This document shows positions 9,311-18,024 of a stretch of 64,000 nucleotides of DNA, one piece after another (positions within the stretch are counted from its first letter, which is position 1; the number at the start of each line of letters is the position of its first letter). Position numbers and translations under genes: made by a program. The notes beneath the pieces were generated by a model, which searched no databases, had not been told where the DNA came from, and saw nothing but the letters and a program-made list of their open reading frames with translations. The stretch comes from Acidobacteriota bacterium. Its GTDB lineage: Bacteria; Acidobacteriota; Vicinamibacteria; Vicinamibacterales; Fen-181. Location: contig PMZR01000108.1 in assembly GCA_003170135.1 (NCBI GenBank), forward strand, positions 1-64,000, in the 5' to 3' direction.

Positions 9311-9874
9311 CTCAAGCATCCGATCTTCCTGGATCTGCACGATCGCCCGGTTGTCGTCGTCGGCGGTGGCAAGGTGGCCGAGACGAAGATCGCGGCGCTG
9401 GTCGGCGTGGGCGCTCGCGTCACCGTCGTCAGTCCCACGGTGACGCGGAGGATTCGGCAATGGGCCAACGCCGGTCGCGTGCGCCTGAAGCCGCGCCGTT
9501 ACCGGGCGGGCGATCTGCGGGGCACACGGCTCGCCTACGTCGCGACGGGCGAGGCGAAGACCAATCGTGCCGTACGCGAAGAGGCTGACGTCGAGGGCGT
9601 GTGGCTGAACGTGGCCGACGAACCCGCGCTCTGCGACTTCTTCGCGCCGGCGGTCGTCCGGCGCGGGAAGCTCGCGGTGGCGATCTCGACGAGCGGCGCC
9701 AGCCCGGCGTTCGCCGCCCGGCTGCGCCGGGAACTCCAGCGCGAATTCGGTCCGGAGTACGGCCGCGTCCTCGACAAGCTGGCCGCCCTGCGCGCGCGCT
9801 GCCGCGCCGAGGGACGGCCGCTGGCCGACGCACGCGAGGAGATTGAGCGCCTCATCGACGAGGTGCTTGACTGA
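9311..9874 (+). CDS. Precorrin-2 dehydrogenase (sirohaem synthase N-terminal type), start unclear
   Basis: About 187 aa with the NAD-binding opening PIFLDLHDRPVVVVGGGKVA and the later ISTSGASPAFAARLRREL that mark the NAD-dependent precorrin-2 dehydrogenase / sirohydrochlorin ferrochelatase family (Met8/SirC or the N-terminal half of CysG). It makes sirohydrochlorin and possibly sirohaem, the cofactor of sulfite and nitrite reductases. The methyltransferase half of CysG is absent. No ATG, GTG or TTG lies in frame at the expected start; the codon there is CTC (9311), with CTG only at 9329. The heptamer array directly upstream may have replaced the start. It is therefore a real coding region, possibly inactive or using a rare start. 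Confidence 0.8.
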   Translation, partial: LKHPIFLDLHDRPVVVVGGGKVAETKIAALVGVGARVTVVSPTVTRRIRQWANAGRVRLKPRRYRAGDLRGTRLAYVATGEAKTNRAVREEADVEGVWLNVADEPALCDFFAPAVVRRGKLAVAISTSGASPAFAARLRRELQREFGPEYGRVLDKLAALRARCRAEGRPLADAREEIERLIDEVLD

Positions 9875-9899
9875 CTACGGCGGCGCCCACAGCCTCTCC

Positions 9900-11306
9900 T
9901 CATTCCCACTTGGTGTGGCACACGCCCGGCTTGTCGATTCGGCGGTAGGTGTGCGCGCCGAAGTAGTCCCGCTGGGCCTGCGTCAGGTTGGCCGGCAACC
10001 GCGCGCTGCGGTAGGCATCATAGTAGGCGAGCGACGCGCTCGAGGCGGGCACCGGGATGCCGAGTTCAACGGCCGTCTGAACGACGAACCGCCACGACGC
10101 CTGGCACCGCCCGATCGCGTCGCGCAACGCGGGGGCCAGCATCAGGTTGACCAGGTTGGGATCGCGCTCGAACGCGGCCATGATGTCGCCGAGCAACGCC
10201 GCGCGGATGATGCAGCCGGCGCGCCAGATGCGGGCGATCTCGCCCGGCTTCAGCTGGTACTTGTACTCGTCGGACGCGAGGCGGAGCAGGGCGAGCCCCT
10301 GCGCGTAGGCCGTGATCTTGCTCGCGTGCAGCGCGTCGCCGGCGGCGTCGATGAGGCGCTGGCGATTGCCCGAGTACGTGGCCGGCGGGCCGGCCAGCGC
10401 CGCGCTCGCCGCGGTGCGCTCCCCCTTCAACGCCGAGATGATGCGGCTTTCCACCGCCGCGTCGATCGTCGGTATCGGGGCGCCGACATCCAGCGCGTTC
10501 TGGCTGGTCCACTTTCCGGTGCCCTTCTGCGCCGCCTCGTCCAGGATGAGGTCCACCAGCGGCTGGCCCGTGTCCGGATCGATCTTCGCGAAGATCGCCG
10601 CCGTGATCTCGAGCAGATACGACTTTCGCCCGCCGGTGTTCCACGCGGCGAAGACACCGTGCAGCTCGGGCGCCGACAGGCCGAGGCCGCGACGGAGCAG
10701 GTCGTACGTTTCGGCGATGAGCTGCATGTCGGCGTACTCGATCCCGTTGTGCACCATCTTCACGTAGTGCCCGGCGCCACCCGGTCCCATGTACTCCACG
10801 CAGGGCTGGCCATCGTCGGCCTTGGCGGCTATGGCGCGCAGGATTGGCGCGAGCGCCTCGTAGGCCTCGCGCTGCCCGCCGGGCATGATGCTCGGGCCCC
10901 ACAGCGCGCCCTCCTCGCCGCCCGACACGCCCATGCCAACGAAGTTGAAACGCTCGCCCGTCAGTTCACGGTTGCGGCGCTCGGTGTCGAGAAACCAGGA
11001 GTTGCCGCCGTCGATGAGGATGTCGCCCGGTTCCATGTGCGGCTTGAGGTGCGCGATCGCGCCATCGACCGGCGCGCCGGCCGGGACCATCATCAGCACG
11101 CGGCGCGGCTTCTCGAGCGCGGCCATCAACGCGCCGGGCGAGTCGACGCCGACGATGTGTCTGCCGGCTGCCGGGCCGTCCAGAAACGCGCGCATCTTCC
11201 CCGCATCGAGATCGTACCCGGCCACCGGGAATCCGTGGCGCTCCATGTTCAGAGCAAGGTTGCCGCCCATGACGCCCAGGCCGACGACGCCGATCTTGCA
11301 GTCCAT
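9900..11306 (-). CDS. gnd: 6-phosphogluconate dehydrogenase, decarboxylating
   Basis: This 468-aa enzyme of the oxidative pentose phosphate pathway converts 6-phosphogluconate to ribulose 5-phosphate, CO2 and NADPH. The N-terminal nucleotide-binding site is GLGVMGGNLALNM. Other signatures are VSGGEEGALWGPSIMPGG, KMVHNGIEYADMQLIAE and GTGKWTSQNALD, covering the substrate site and catalytic Lys/Asn region. The length is that of the long, dimeric form. The ATG at 11306 follows AGGAGA; a longer upstream frame lacks family similarity. The gene is divergent from the DsbA-like lipoprotein gene and convergent with the precorrin-2 dehydrogenase. Confidence 0.96.
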   Translation of the reverse strand: MDCKIGVVGLGVMGGNLALNMERHGFPVAGYDLDAGKMRAFLDGPAAGRHIVGVDSPGALMAALEKPRRVLMMVPAGAPVDGAIAHLKPHMEPGDILIDGGNSWFLDTERRNRELTGERFNFVGMGVSGGEEGALWGPSIMPGGQREAYEALAPILRAIAAKADDGQPCVEYMGPGGAGHYVKMVHNGIEYADMQLIAETYDLLRRGLGLSAPELHGVFAAWNTGGRKSYLLEITAAIFAKIDPDTGQPLVDLILDEAAQKGTGKWTSQNALDVGAPIPTIDAAVESRIISALKGERTAASAALAGPPATYSGNRQRLIDAAGDALHASKITAYAQGLALLRLASDEYKYQLKPGEIARIWRAGCIIRAALLGDIMAAFERDPNLVNLMLAPALRDAIGRCQASWRFVVQTAVELGIPVPASSASLAYYDAYRSARLPANLTQAQRDYFGAHTYRRIDKPGVCHTKWE

Positions 11307-11365
11307 CGTGTATCTCCTCTGCAGTCGCCTTTTCCGCGAGTACTCCGGTTCGCGGCCAGATCTCA

Positions 11366-11371
11366 TATAAT
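11366..11371 (+). promoter_or_regulatory. Possible -10 box for the DsbA-like pair
   Basis: A perfect TATAAT inside CATATAATCGC, about 100 nt before the first lipoprotein gene. No convincing -35 is seen. The same CATATAATCG context recurs at 13488-13497 before the RND operon. Confidence 0.35.
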
Positions 11372-11470
11372 CGCGCCGCCCGGACGAAACCGGGTCGGTT
11401 TTCGATTCCTGCACGCGCTGCAGAGCAGACACGGCAGATCGCCCCGGATCCGATTCTCCCGGAGGAACCT

Positions 11471-12124
11471 ATGCGCAATGTCACCCAGCCGGCGCGGGCC
11501 GGGATATCACTGCTCGCGCTACTGGTTGCGGCCGCGACGCTTGGCGGTTGCGGCGGCAATCCGGCCGCGCCGGTCGATCCCAGCGTCCTGCCGAGCATGG
11601 ACCTGATGCTGGCCGAGAAATCGCTCGGCAGCGCGACGGCCGTCAACACCATCACCGAATTGTCGTCGTTCACCTGCCCGCACTGCGCCGACTTCTATGT
11701 AAGCACCTTTCCGCAGCTCAAGCTCGACTATATCGACAAAAGCCTGGTGCGGTTCGTGTTCGTCAATTCCCCCCGCGACCAGGGCCCGGACCTCAATACG
11801 AGCCTCGATCTCGCCGCCTCGATGCTGGCGCGCTGCGCCGGGGACCGCTACTTCGACGCGGTCGCGGCGATCTTCGCCAGCCAGGGCTCGTGGTATGGCG
11901 CGAGCGACACGCAACCGCTCGAAAGCGTCATGCGTCAGTTCGGGATGTCGCAGCCGGTGATCGATGCGTGCAAGGCGTCCACCACGCTGCGGGACGGCAT
12001 TCTGAGGATGAAACAGGACGCACTTCAGCAGTACAATTATCAGTACGTTCCTACGTTCATCGTCAATGGCACGCAGTTGGTCGGCGACCAGCCGCTGCCG
12101 GTGATCGTCGCGTTGTTTCACTGA
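11471..12124 (+). CDS. DsbA-like thioredoxin-fold lipoprotein with CPHC
   Basis: This 217-aa exported protein has a signal peptide ending in a lipobox (LGGC, lipid Cys27). The DsbA-like domain carries the active-site motif FTCPHC (C69-C72) and the cis-proline region YVPTFIVNGTQ. It is likely a periplasmic thiol-disulfide oxidoreductase tethered to a membrane. The ATG at 11471 is preceded by GGAGGA. The next gene is a paralogue without the CxxC; both share the stretches RCAG-x-x-(R/Y)FFDA-like and FGMSQxVIDAC, which points to tandem duplication. Confidence 0.85.
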   Translation: MRNVTQPARAGISLLALLVAAATLGGCGGNPAAPVDPSVLPSMDLMLAEKSLGSATAVNTITELSSFTCPHCADFYVSTFPQLKLDYIDKSLVRFVFVNSPRDQGPDLNTSLDLAASMLARCAGDRYFDAVAAIFASQGSWYGASDTQPLESVMRQFGMSQPVIDACKASTTLRDGILRMKQDALQQYNYQYVPTFIVNGTQLVGDQPLPVIVALFH

Positions 12125-12201
12125 GGAACGCGTCCAGCCTGTGGCTCGCATCGACTGGGCAGCCAGGGCCAAGGTGAGCGGTACTCCCAACGAGGCCTGA
12201 C

Positions 12202-12942
12202 ATGCTGCATCCCGGACGGAATCGGTGCGCGGCCCTCTTCCTGATTGGCGGACTGGCCGTCGTAGGAGGCACCGCGGCCTGCAGCGGGAGCATCACGCCC
12301 GATCCGCTGACCCCGACGCTCTCGACGGTCACGACGCTGCCGACGCTCGCCGAGATGCTGTCGGACAAGACGATCGGCAACGCGTCGGCCCCGAACCAGA
12401 TCATCGAGTACGTCTCGTTCGGCCAGACAGCCTCCGCGACGTTCCACCTGCAGACCGTTCCTCAGTTGCAGGCGCAGTTCACCGACACCGCCAAGGCGCA
12501 GATCGTCTTTCGCAACCTGTTCCTGTCAACTGACTCGGTCAACCCGGCCTTGCTGGCGCGATGCGCGGGCAACGCCCGCTTCTTCGACGCGGCGGGCACG
12601 ATCTTCCGCAACCAGGCCACGTGGGCCAACTCGACCAATCCCGATGCCGCCGTCGGGAACCTGATGCTGGGCTTCGGCATGTCGCAGGCGGTCATCGATG
12701 CCTGCGTCGGGAACACCGCGCTGCAGACCGGCGTCGTGAAGATTTTCTCGGATGCCCTCAACGCCACCTACCTGCTGCCGGACGGCACGCAACGGGCCCC
12801 GAACGGCACGCTGGGCTCCATCCTGACCGTGCCCGCGGTCGTGGTCAACGGCGTCCTGCTGGACGGCCTCAATTCCGACGGGAGTGCCAATCCCGCGTTC
12901 GCGCCGACGCTGGCCAACATCCAGCTGTTCGTCAACAAGTGA
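12202..12942 (+). CDS. DsbA-fold lipoprotein lacking the catalytic CxxC
   Basis: This 246-aa paralogue of the upstream gene has the same lipoprotein signal layout (Cys27 in GTAACSG). Where the neighbour has CPHC, this protein has GQTA (about residues 74-77), so it cannot do thiol-disulfide exchange at that site. The rest of the fold is kept: RCAGNARFFDAAGTIF, FGMSQAVIDACVGN and VPAVVVNGVLLDG in the cis-proline region. The two remaining cysteines (in RCAG and VIDAC) are also conserved in the neighbour. It may be a partner, scaffold or binding protein instead of a catalyst. Spacing of 77 nt and the same strand suggest one operon. Confidence 0.8.
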   Translation: MLHPGRNRCAALFLIGGLAVVGGTAACSGSITPDPLTPTLSTVTTLPTLAEMLSDKTIGNASAPNQIIEYVSFGQTASATFHLQTVPQLQAQFTDTAKAQIVFRNLFLSTDSVNPALLARCAGNARFFDAAGTIFRNQATWANSTNPDAAVGNLMLGFGMSQAVIDACVGNTALQTGVVKIFSDALNATYLLPDGTQRAPNGTLGSILTVPAVVVNGVLLDGLNSDGSANPAFAPTLANIQLFVNK

Positions 12943-13034
12943 CGGCGCGTGGCACGTGAAGGCGCGCCGCGACTGAGCGGGCGCCCTTTTCGCCGCCAGA
13001 TCCCTGCACACAAAACGCCCCGGATTCTCGTCTA

Positions 13035-13376
13035 ATGGCGGCGCTGGGCCTCTACGGCGTGATCCGTTACTCGGTCGCGCTGCGCACGCCCGAGATCGGC
13101 ATACGCCTGGCGCTCGGCGCGCAGCGCCGCGAGGTGCTCTGGCTGGTCGTGCGGCAGGGCCTTCGCCTGACCGTCGTCGGCCTGGTCGCGGGGACCTTTG
13201 CGGCGCTGGCCAGCAGCCAGCTGCTGGCCAGCCAGTTGTATGGGACGGGCGTATTCGATCCGCTGACGTTCGCGGCGATGACGGCCACGCTGCTGGTCGC
13301 GGCCTTGCTGGCCAGCTACGTGCCCGCGCGGCGGGCCACGCGCGTGGATCCGCTGGCGGCGCTGCGATCGGAGTGA
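13035..13376 (+). pseudogene. C-terminal remnant of a MacB/FtsX-type ABC permease
   Basis: The 113 aa match only the last part of macrolide-export-type (acidobacterial ADOP-like) permeases: GLYGVIRYSVALRTPEIGIR, LALGAQRREVLWLVVRQGL, then two hydrophobic helices and the terminal PARRATRVDPLAALRSE. The normal protein is about 800 aa, so the N-terminal membrane helix, periplasmic core and first FtsX segment are missing. Similarity starts right at 13035, so the preceding sequence has been lost. It sits between the DsbA-like pair and the RND operon and has no ATPase partner. Confidence 0.8.
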
Positions 13377-13467
13377 TCAAATGCAGTCCGGAGTCCGGAG
13401 CCAGCGAACCACCCGGAAGCGCACGCGCGGACTCAACAGGTCGGCACCCGAGGTCTTCGGGCGGCTG

Positions 13468-13495
13468 TTCACCTGCGGGCTGACTCCCATATAAT
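13468..13495 (+). promoter_or_regulatory. Promoter of the RND efflux operon, likely leaderless
   Basis: TTCACC (13468-13473, four of six matches to the -35 consensus) and TATAAT (13490-13495) are separated by 16 bp. The ATG at 13502 begins 7 nt after the -10 box, so transcription would start at or near the start codon. No Shine-Dalgarno is present, consistent with a leaderless mRNA. Confidence 0.55.
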
Positions 13496-13501
13496 CGGAC
13501 G

Positions 13502-14617
13502 ATGGCCCCCAGACAAGCAGGACTGAAGTCCTGCTCCAACACCACCGCGAAGGTCGGCCGGACACTCGCCATCGCGGTCATCGCGCTCAGCGGGTGCGCT
13601 CGTGGCACGCCGCCAGCCGCGCGCTCCGGCCCGCCGCCTTCGCCCGTCGAACTGGCCGCGATCCGCGCGGTGCCCATCGAAGACGCGTCGGTCTACCTGG
13701 CCTCGCTGCAATCGCTCTCGTCCACGCCCATCAAGCCACAGGTCGCCGGCGACATCGTGCAGATCTACGTGAAGTCGGGCGACCGGGTGCAGGCCGGGGC
13801 GCCGCTCGTGCAGATCGATCCGCGAGCCCAGCGCGCGGCGGTCTCGAGCCAGGACGCGGCGCGGTCGGCCCAGGAGGCGATGGCGGCCTATGCGCGCCAG
13901 CAGTTCGAGCGCGCCAAGACGTTGCTGGCCGTGGGCGCGATCAGCCAGCAGGAGTTCGACCAGGCGCGCGCCAACGTCGACGCGGCCGAGCGGCAGCTCA
14001 CGTCGCTGAACGCGCGGGTGCAGCAGGAGCAGGTCAACCTGCAGTACTACGAGGTGCGGGCGCCCGCCATGGGTACGGTCGGCGACGTGCCCGTCCGCGT
14101 GGGCATGCGCGTGACGACCGACACCGTCGTGACCAGCGTCGATCGGAACCAGGATCTCGAGGTGTACGTGCAGGTGCCGCTCGATCGGGGCCGGGATCTG
14201 AAGCTCGGGCTGCCGCTCCAGCTGTCCGACGGCGCGACGGGCGCGCGGGTCGGCGACACGACGATCTCCTACATCTCGCCGACCGTGGACGACCAGACGC
14301 AATCGGTGCTCGTGAAGGGCCGGCTGGCCGGGGGGGGCACCCTGCGCGCGCTGCAGTTCGTGCGGGTGCGCATCGTCTGGAAGTCTGCCAGCGGTCTCGT
14401 GGTCCCGGTGCTCTCGGTGCTGCGCATCAACGGCCAGCCGTTCGTCTTCGTCGCCGAGCGCGACAGCGGCCGCCTCGTGGCGCGGCAGCGGCCGATCGAA
14501 GTCGGCGACATCATCGGGAACGACTATCGCGTCGTGAGTGGCCTGAAGCCCGACGAGCAGGTGGTGGTGTCGGGCGTGCAGCGTCTGGCCAACGGCGCGC
14601 CGATCCGGCCGGCGTGA
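13502..14617 (+). CDS. RND efflux periplasmic adaptor (membrane fusion protein)
   Basis: This 371-aa lipoprotein (lipobox LSGC, about Cys32) is the adaptor that joins an RND pump to an outer-membrane channel. It shows the lipoyl half-motifs PQVAGDIVQIYVKSGDRVQA and YYEVRAPAMGTVGDVPVRVG on either side of a helical hairpin (about 115-180). Beta-barrel and membrane-proximal domains follow (VYVQVPLDRGRDLKLGLP; LVVPVLSVLRINGQPFVFV). It resembles the AcrA/MexA family. It is the first gene of a three-gene operon; the pump gene follows after a 266-bp gap filled by a heptamer array. Confidence 0.92.
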   Translation: MAPRQAGLKSCSNTTAKVGRTLAIAVIALSGCARGTPPAARSGPPPSPVELAAIRAVPIEDASVYLASLQSLSSTPIKPQVAGDIVQIYVKSGDRVQAGAPLVQIDPRAQRAAVSSQDAARSAQEAMAAYARQQFERAKTLLAVGAISQQEFDQARANVDAAERQLTSLNARVQQEQVNLQYYEVRAPAMGTVGDVPVRVGMRVTTDTVVTSVDRNQDLEVYVQVPLDRGRDLKLGLPLQLSDGATGARVGDTTISYISPTVDDQTQSVLVKGRLAGGGTLRALQFVRVRIVWKSASGLVVPVLSVLRINGQPFVFVAERDSGRLVARQRPIEVGDIIGNDYRVVSGLKPDEQVVVSGVQRLANGAPIRPA

Positions 14618-14625
14618 CAATGGTG

Positions 14626-14870
14626 CGGCGTGCGATGTGCAACGTGCGAGGTGCGGTGCGGCGTGCCACGTGCGAGGTGCCGAGGGCCACGCACTCCGCA
14701 CCACGCGCGCACTGCGCACCCGGCACCGCACGTCGCACGTCGCACAACGCACGTCGCACGACGCACCGCACCTCGCACGTCGCACGATGCACCGCACCTC
14801 GCACAACGCACCGCACGTCGCACGACGCACCGCACCTCGCACGTCGCACATCGCACCGCGCACTTGAGTA
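14626..14870. repeat. Long heptamer array with inverted arms (GTGCGNN / CGCACNN)
   Basis: The left part (to about 14690) uses GTGCG-type units; the right part repeats CGCACNN (CGCACGT, CGCACAA, CGCACGA, CGCACCG) mostly at 7-bp steps, with a few 5-bp steps. It fills the gap between adaptor and pump genes of one operon, so the transcript should contain a large structured spacer. No Shine-Dalgarno is visible between it and the pump ATG at 14884. Confidence 0.9.
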
Positions 14871-14883
14871 ACCGACCGCAACT

Positions 14884-17800
14884 ATGTTCGTAGACGTCTT
14901 CATCCGTCGCCCGATCCTCGCCAGCGTCATCGCGGTCGTCATCGTGCTGGCCGGGGCCATCAGCATTCCTTCGCTGCCGATCGCGCAGTATCCGCAGCTG
15001 GCGCCTCCCCAGGTCACGGTCTCCACCCTGTACATCGGCGCCAGTGCGCCCGTGGTCGAGACGACGGTCACGCGCCCGCTCGAAGAGGCGATCAACGGCG
15101 TGCAGGGCATGACCTACATGACCTCCACGAGCGGCAACGACGGCACCAGCAGCATCACGATCACCTTCGACGTCACGCGCGATCCCGACCTCGCCGCAGT
15201 CGACGTGCAGAACCGCGTCAACCAGGCGCTCGGCCAGCTGCCCAACGAGGTGAAGGCGATTGGCATCAGCGTGACGAAGTCGTCCAGCGGCTTCGTGTTC
15301 GCCGCGGCAATCTACGCCGACAAGGGCCAGTACACCCCGCTCTTCCTCAGCAACTACGCGGACGTGTTCCTGCGCGACGCGCTGAAGCGGATTTCTGGCG
15401 TGGCCGATGTCATCATCTTCGGCGAGCGCCGGTACGCCATGCGCCTGTGGCTGGATCCGGATCGGCTGGCCGCCCGCCAGCTGGCGGCCAGCGACGTCGT
15501 CAACGCGCTGCGCAGCCAGAACATCCAGGTGGCGGCGGGGCAGGTGGGGCAGCCGCCGGCCACGGCGGGGCAGGCGTTCCAGATCAGCGTGCGCGCGATC
15601 GGGCGCATGACCGAGCCGGCCGAATTCGACAACATCGTGCTCAAGACCGGCGCAAACGGCGAACTCGTGCGCCTGAAGGACGTGGGCCGCGCCGAGCTCG
15701 GGGCCGAGAACTACAGCTCGCAGCTGCGCTTCAACGGCCGCGACGCGATCGGCCTCGCCGTCGTGCAGCTGTCAACGGCGAACGCGCTGGCCGTGTACCG
15801 CGACAGCACGGCCGAACTGGCGCGGCTGTCCCGCGCCTTCCCGCCGGGCATGAAATACGAGCTCGCCTTCGACAACACGACGCTCGTGACCGAGTCGATC
15901 CGCGAAGTCGTGATCACGCTGCTCGAAGCCATCGGCCTCGTCGTGCTCGTCATGTTCCTCTTCCTGCAGGACTGGCGCAGCACGGTCATTCCGGCCATCA
16001 CCATCCCCGTCTCGCTGGTCGGCACGTTCGTGTTCGTGCGCGCCTTCAACTTCTCGATCAACACGCTGACGCTGTTCGGCATCACGCTTGCCACCGGCCT
16101 CGTCGTCGACGACGCGATCGTCGTTGTCGAGAACGTGCAGCGGCACATCCACGAGTACGGGACGAGCGCGCGCACCGCGGCGTCCGAAGGGATGGCGGAG
16201 GTCGTCGGCCCGGTCATCGCCACGGCGCTCGTCCTGGCCGCGGTGTTCGTGCCCGTGGGCCTCTTCCCCGGCACCACCGGCCGGCTGTACCAGCAGTTCG
16301 CGTTGACGATCGCGTGCTCGGTCCTGATTTCGGCGTTCAACGCGCTCACGCTGACGCCGGCGCTCGCGGCCCAGCTGCTGCGCGGCGAGCGCAAGAAGGG
16401 CCCGTTCTTCCGGCTGGTCAACGTCGTGATCGACGGCGGCACACGGCTGTTCGTCGCGACGCTCCACCGGCTGCTCGCCGTCCGGGCGCTGGTGCTCGTG
16501 GTGTTCGTCGGCGCGCTGGTGCTGACCTACTGGGTCGCCAACCGCGTGCCGACCGGGTTCGTGCCCGACGAAGATGCCGGCTATTTCTACGTCACCGAAC
16601 AGGGGCCGAGCGGGGCGTCGCTCGAATACACCGCGAACGTCACGCAGCAGGCCGAGCGGATCCTCGCCTCGATTCCCGAGATCAGCACGGTCTTCACCGT
16701 GAACGGGTTCAGCTTCCTCGGCGCCGGATCCAATCGCGCGACGATGTTCGTCCGGTTGAAGCCGTTCGACGAGCGGCCGGGCGAGGCGCACTCGGCCATG
16801 GACGTCATCCAGCGGCTCTACGGGCGGTTCGCCGCGATCAGCGGCGGCGTGGTGCTGCCGTTCCTCCCGCCGTCGGTCCAGGGCATCGGCCGGTTCGGGG
16901 GATTCCAGTTCGAGGTGCTCGACCAGGGCGGCGGGACGATCGATCGCCTGGCGACCGCCACCGACACGCTCGTCGCGGCCGGCAACCGGACGCCCGGCCT
17001 CACGGGCCTGTTCTCGGGGTTCACCGCGAACGACCCGCAACTGGTTGTCACCGTGGACCGCCAGTCCCAGGAAGCGCTGAAGCTGCCCTTCAGCGACATC
17101 GCCTCGACGCTGCAGACCTACATGGGATCGATTTACGTCAACGACTTCGATTTCAACGACCGGTCGTATCGCGTCTACGTGCAGGCCACCCCGCAGTTCC
17201 GCATGCAGCCGGGCGACATTGGCCGCTACTACCTGCGGACGCCCGCCGGCCGCATGGTCCGGCTGGACTCGGTCGTCAAGATCACGCAGACGACGGCGCC
17301 GCAGGTGATCAACCACTACAACCTGTTCCGATCGTCCGAGATCAATGGCCGATCGGCGCCCGGCTACAGTTCCGGCCAGGCGCTGACCACCATGGAGGAC
17401 CTGGCGCGGCGCACTCTGCCGCAGGGCATGAGCTACGCGTGGTCGGGCCTGTCGCTCGAGGAGATCAACGCCGGCAGCCAGGGGCTCGTCATCTTCGCGC
17501 TGGGGCTCGTGCTGGTGTACCTGACGCTCGCCGGCCAGTACGAGAGCGTGGTGCTGCCGTTCATCATCCTGCTGTCGGTGCCGCTCGCCGTGCTCGGCGC
17601 GCTCGGCGCGCAGTGGCTGCGCGGCCTCATCAACGACGTGTACTGTCAGATCGGGCTCGTCATGCTGATTGGCCTGGCGGCGAAGAACGGGATCCTGGTC
17701 GTGGAGTTCGCCGAGTTGCTGCGGCACCGCGGCTTGAGCCTCCAGGAGGCGGCCATCGAGGCCGCGCGCATCCGGTTGCGGCCCATCCTGATGACGTCGT

Positions 17801-18024
17801 TCGCGTTCATCCTGGGCGTCATGCCGCTGGTCTTCGCGACGGGGGCGGGCCGCGCCGCGCGCCACTCGGTCGGCACGTCGGTGGCGGGCGGCATGCTGGT
17901 CTCGACGCTGCTGAACCTGGTGATCATCCCCGTGCTGTACGTCCTGGTGAGAACGGTGTTCCCCTCGCGCGTCGACATCACCGGGCCGGCCGGCGGGGGC
18001 GCCGCGGAAGGTCCGCATGAGTAG
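14884..18024 (+). CDS. RND efflux pump, inner-membrane transporter (HAE-1 family)
   Basis: This 1046-aa AcrB/MexB-like proton-driven multidrug exporter opens with FVDVFIRRPILASVIAVVIV (TM1). The TM4 proton-relay aspartates lie in GITLATGLVVDDAIVVVENV (two adjacent Asp), and the TM10 lysine is probably that in GLVMLIGLAAKNGILVVEFA. Two large periplasmic loops follow TM1 and TM7, as expected for a trimeric pump. The length is standard. The stop overlaps the ATG of the channel gene by 8 nt, showing translational coupling. The substrate range cannot be inferred. Confidence 0.95.
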   Translation: MFVDVFIRRPILASVIAVVIVLAGAISIPSLPIAQYPQLAPPQVTVSTLYIGASAPVVETTVTRPLEEAINGVQGMTYMTSTSGNDGTSSITITFDVTRDPDLAAVDVQNRVNQALGQLPNEVKAIGISVTKSSSGFVFAAAIYADKGQYTPLFLSNYADVFLRDALKRISGVADVIIFGERRYAMRLWLDPDRLAARQLAASDVVNALRSQNIQVAAGQVGQPPATAGQAFQISVRAIGRMTEPAEFDNIVLKTGANGELVRLKDVGRAELGAENYSSQLRFNGRDAIGLAVVQLSTANALAVYRDSTAELARLSRAFPPGMKYELAFDNTTLVTESIREVVITLLEAIGLVVLVMFLFLQDWRSTVIPAITIPVSLVGTFVFVRAFNFSINTLTLFGITLATGLVVDDAIVVVENVQRHIHEYGTSARTAASEGMAEVVGPVIATALVLAAVFVPVGLFPGTTGRLYQQFALTIACSVLISAFNALTLTPALAAQLLRGERKKGPFFRLVNVVIDGGTRLFVATLHRLLAVRALVLVVFVGALVLTYWVANRVPTGFVPDEDAGYFYVTEQGPSGASLEYTANVTQQAERILASIPEISTVFTVNGFSFLGAGSNRATMFVRLKPFDERPGEAHSAMDVIQRLYGRFAAISGGVVLPFLPPSVQGIGRFGGFQFEVLDQGGGTIDRLATATDTLVAAGNRTPGLTGLFSGFTANDPQLVVTVDRQSQEALKLPFSDIASTLQTYMGSIYVNDFDFNDRSYRVYVQATPQFRMQPGDIGRYYLRTPAGRMVRLDSVVKITQTTAPQVINHYNLFRSSEINGRSAPGYSSGQALTTMEDLARRTLPQGMSYAWSGLSLEEINAGSQGLVIFALGLVLVYLTLAGQYESVVLPFIILLSVPLAVLGALGAQWLRGLINDVYCQIGLVMLIGLAAKNGILVVEFAELLRHRGLSLQEAAIEAARIRLRPILMTSFAFILGVMPLVFATGAGRAARHSVGTSVAGGMLVSTLLNLVIIPVLYVLVRTVFPSRVDITGPAGGGAAEGPHE

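Noticed and set aside
14626-14870. CRISPR-like array
   Set aside because: The units are 5-7 bp with no unique spacers of constant length and no cas genes in the window, so this is a tandem array and not CRISPR.
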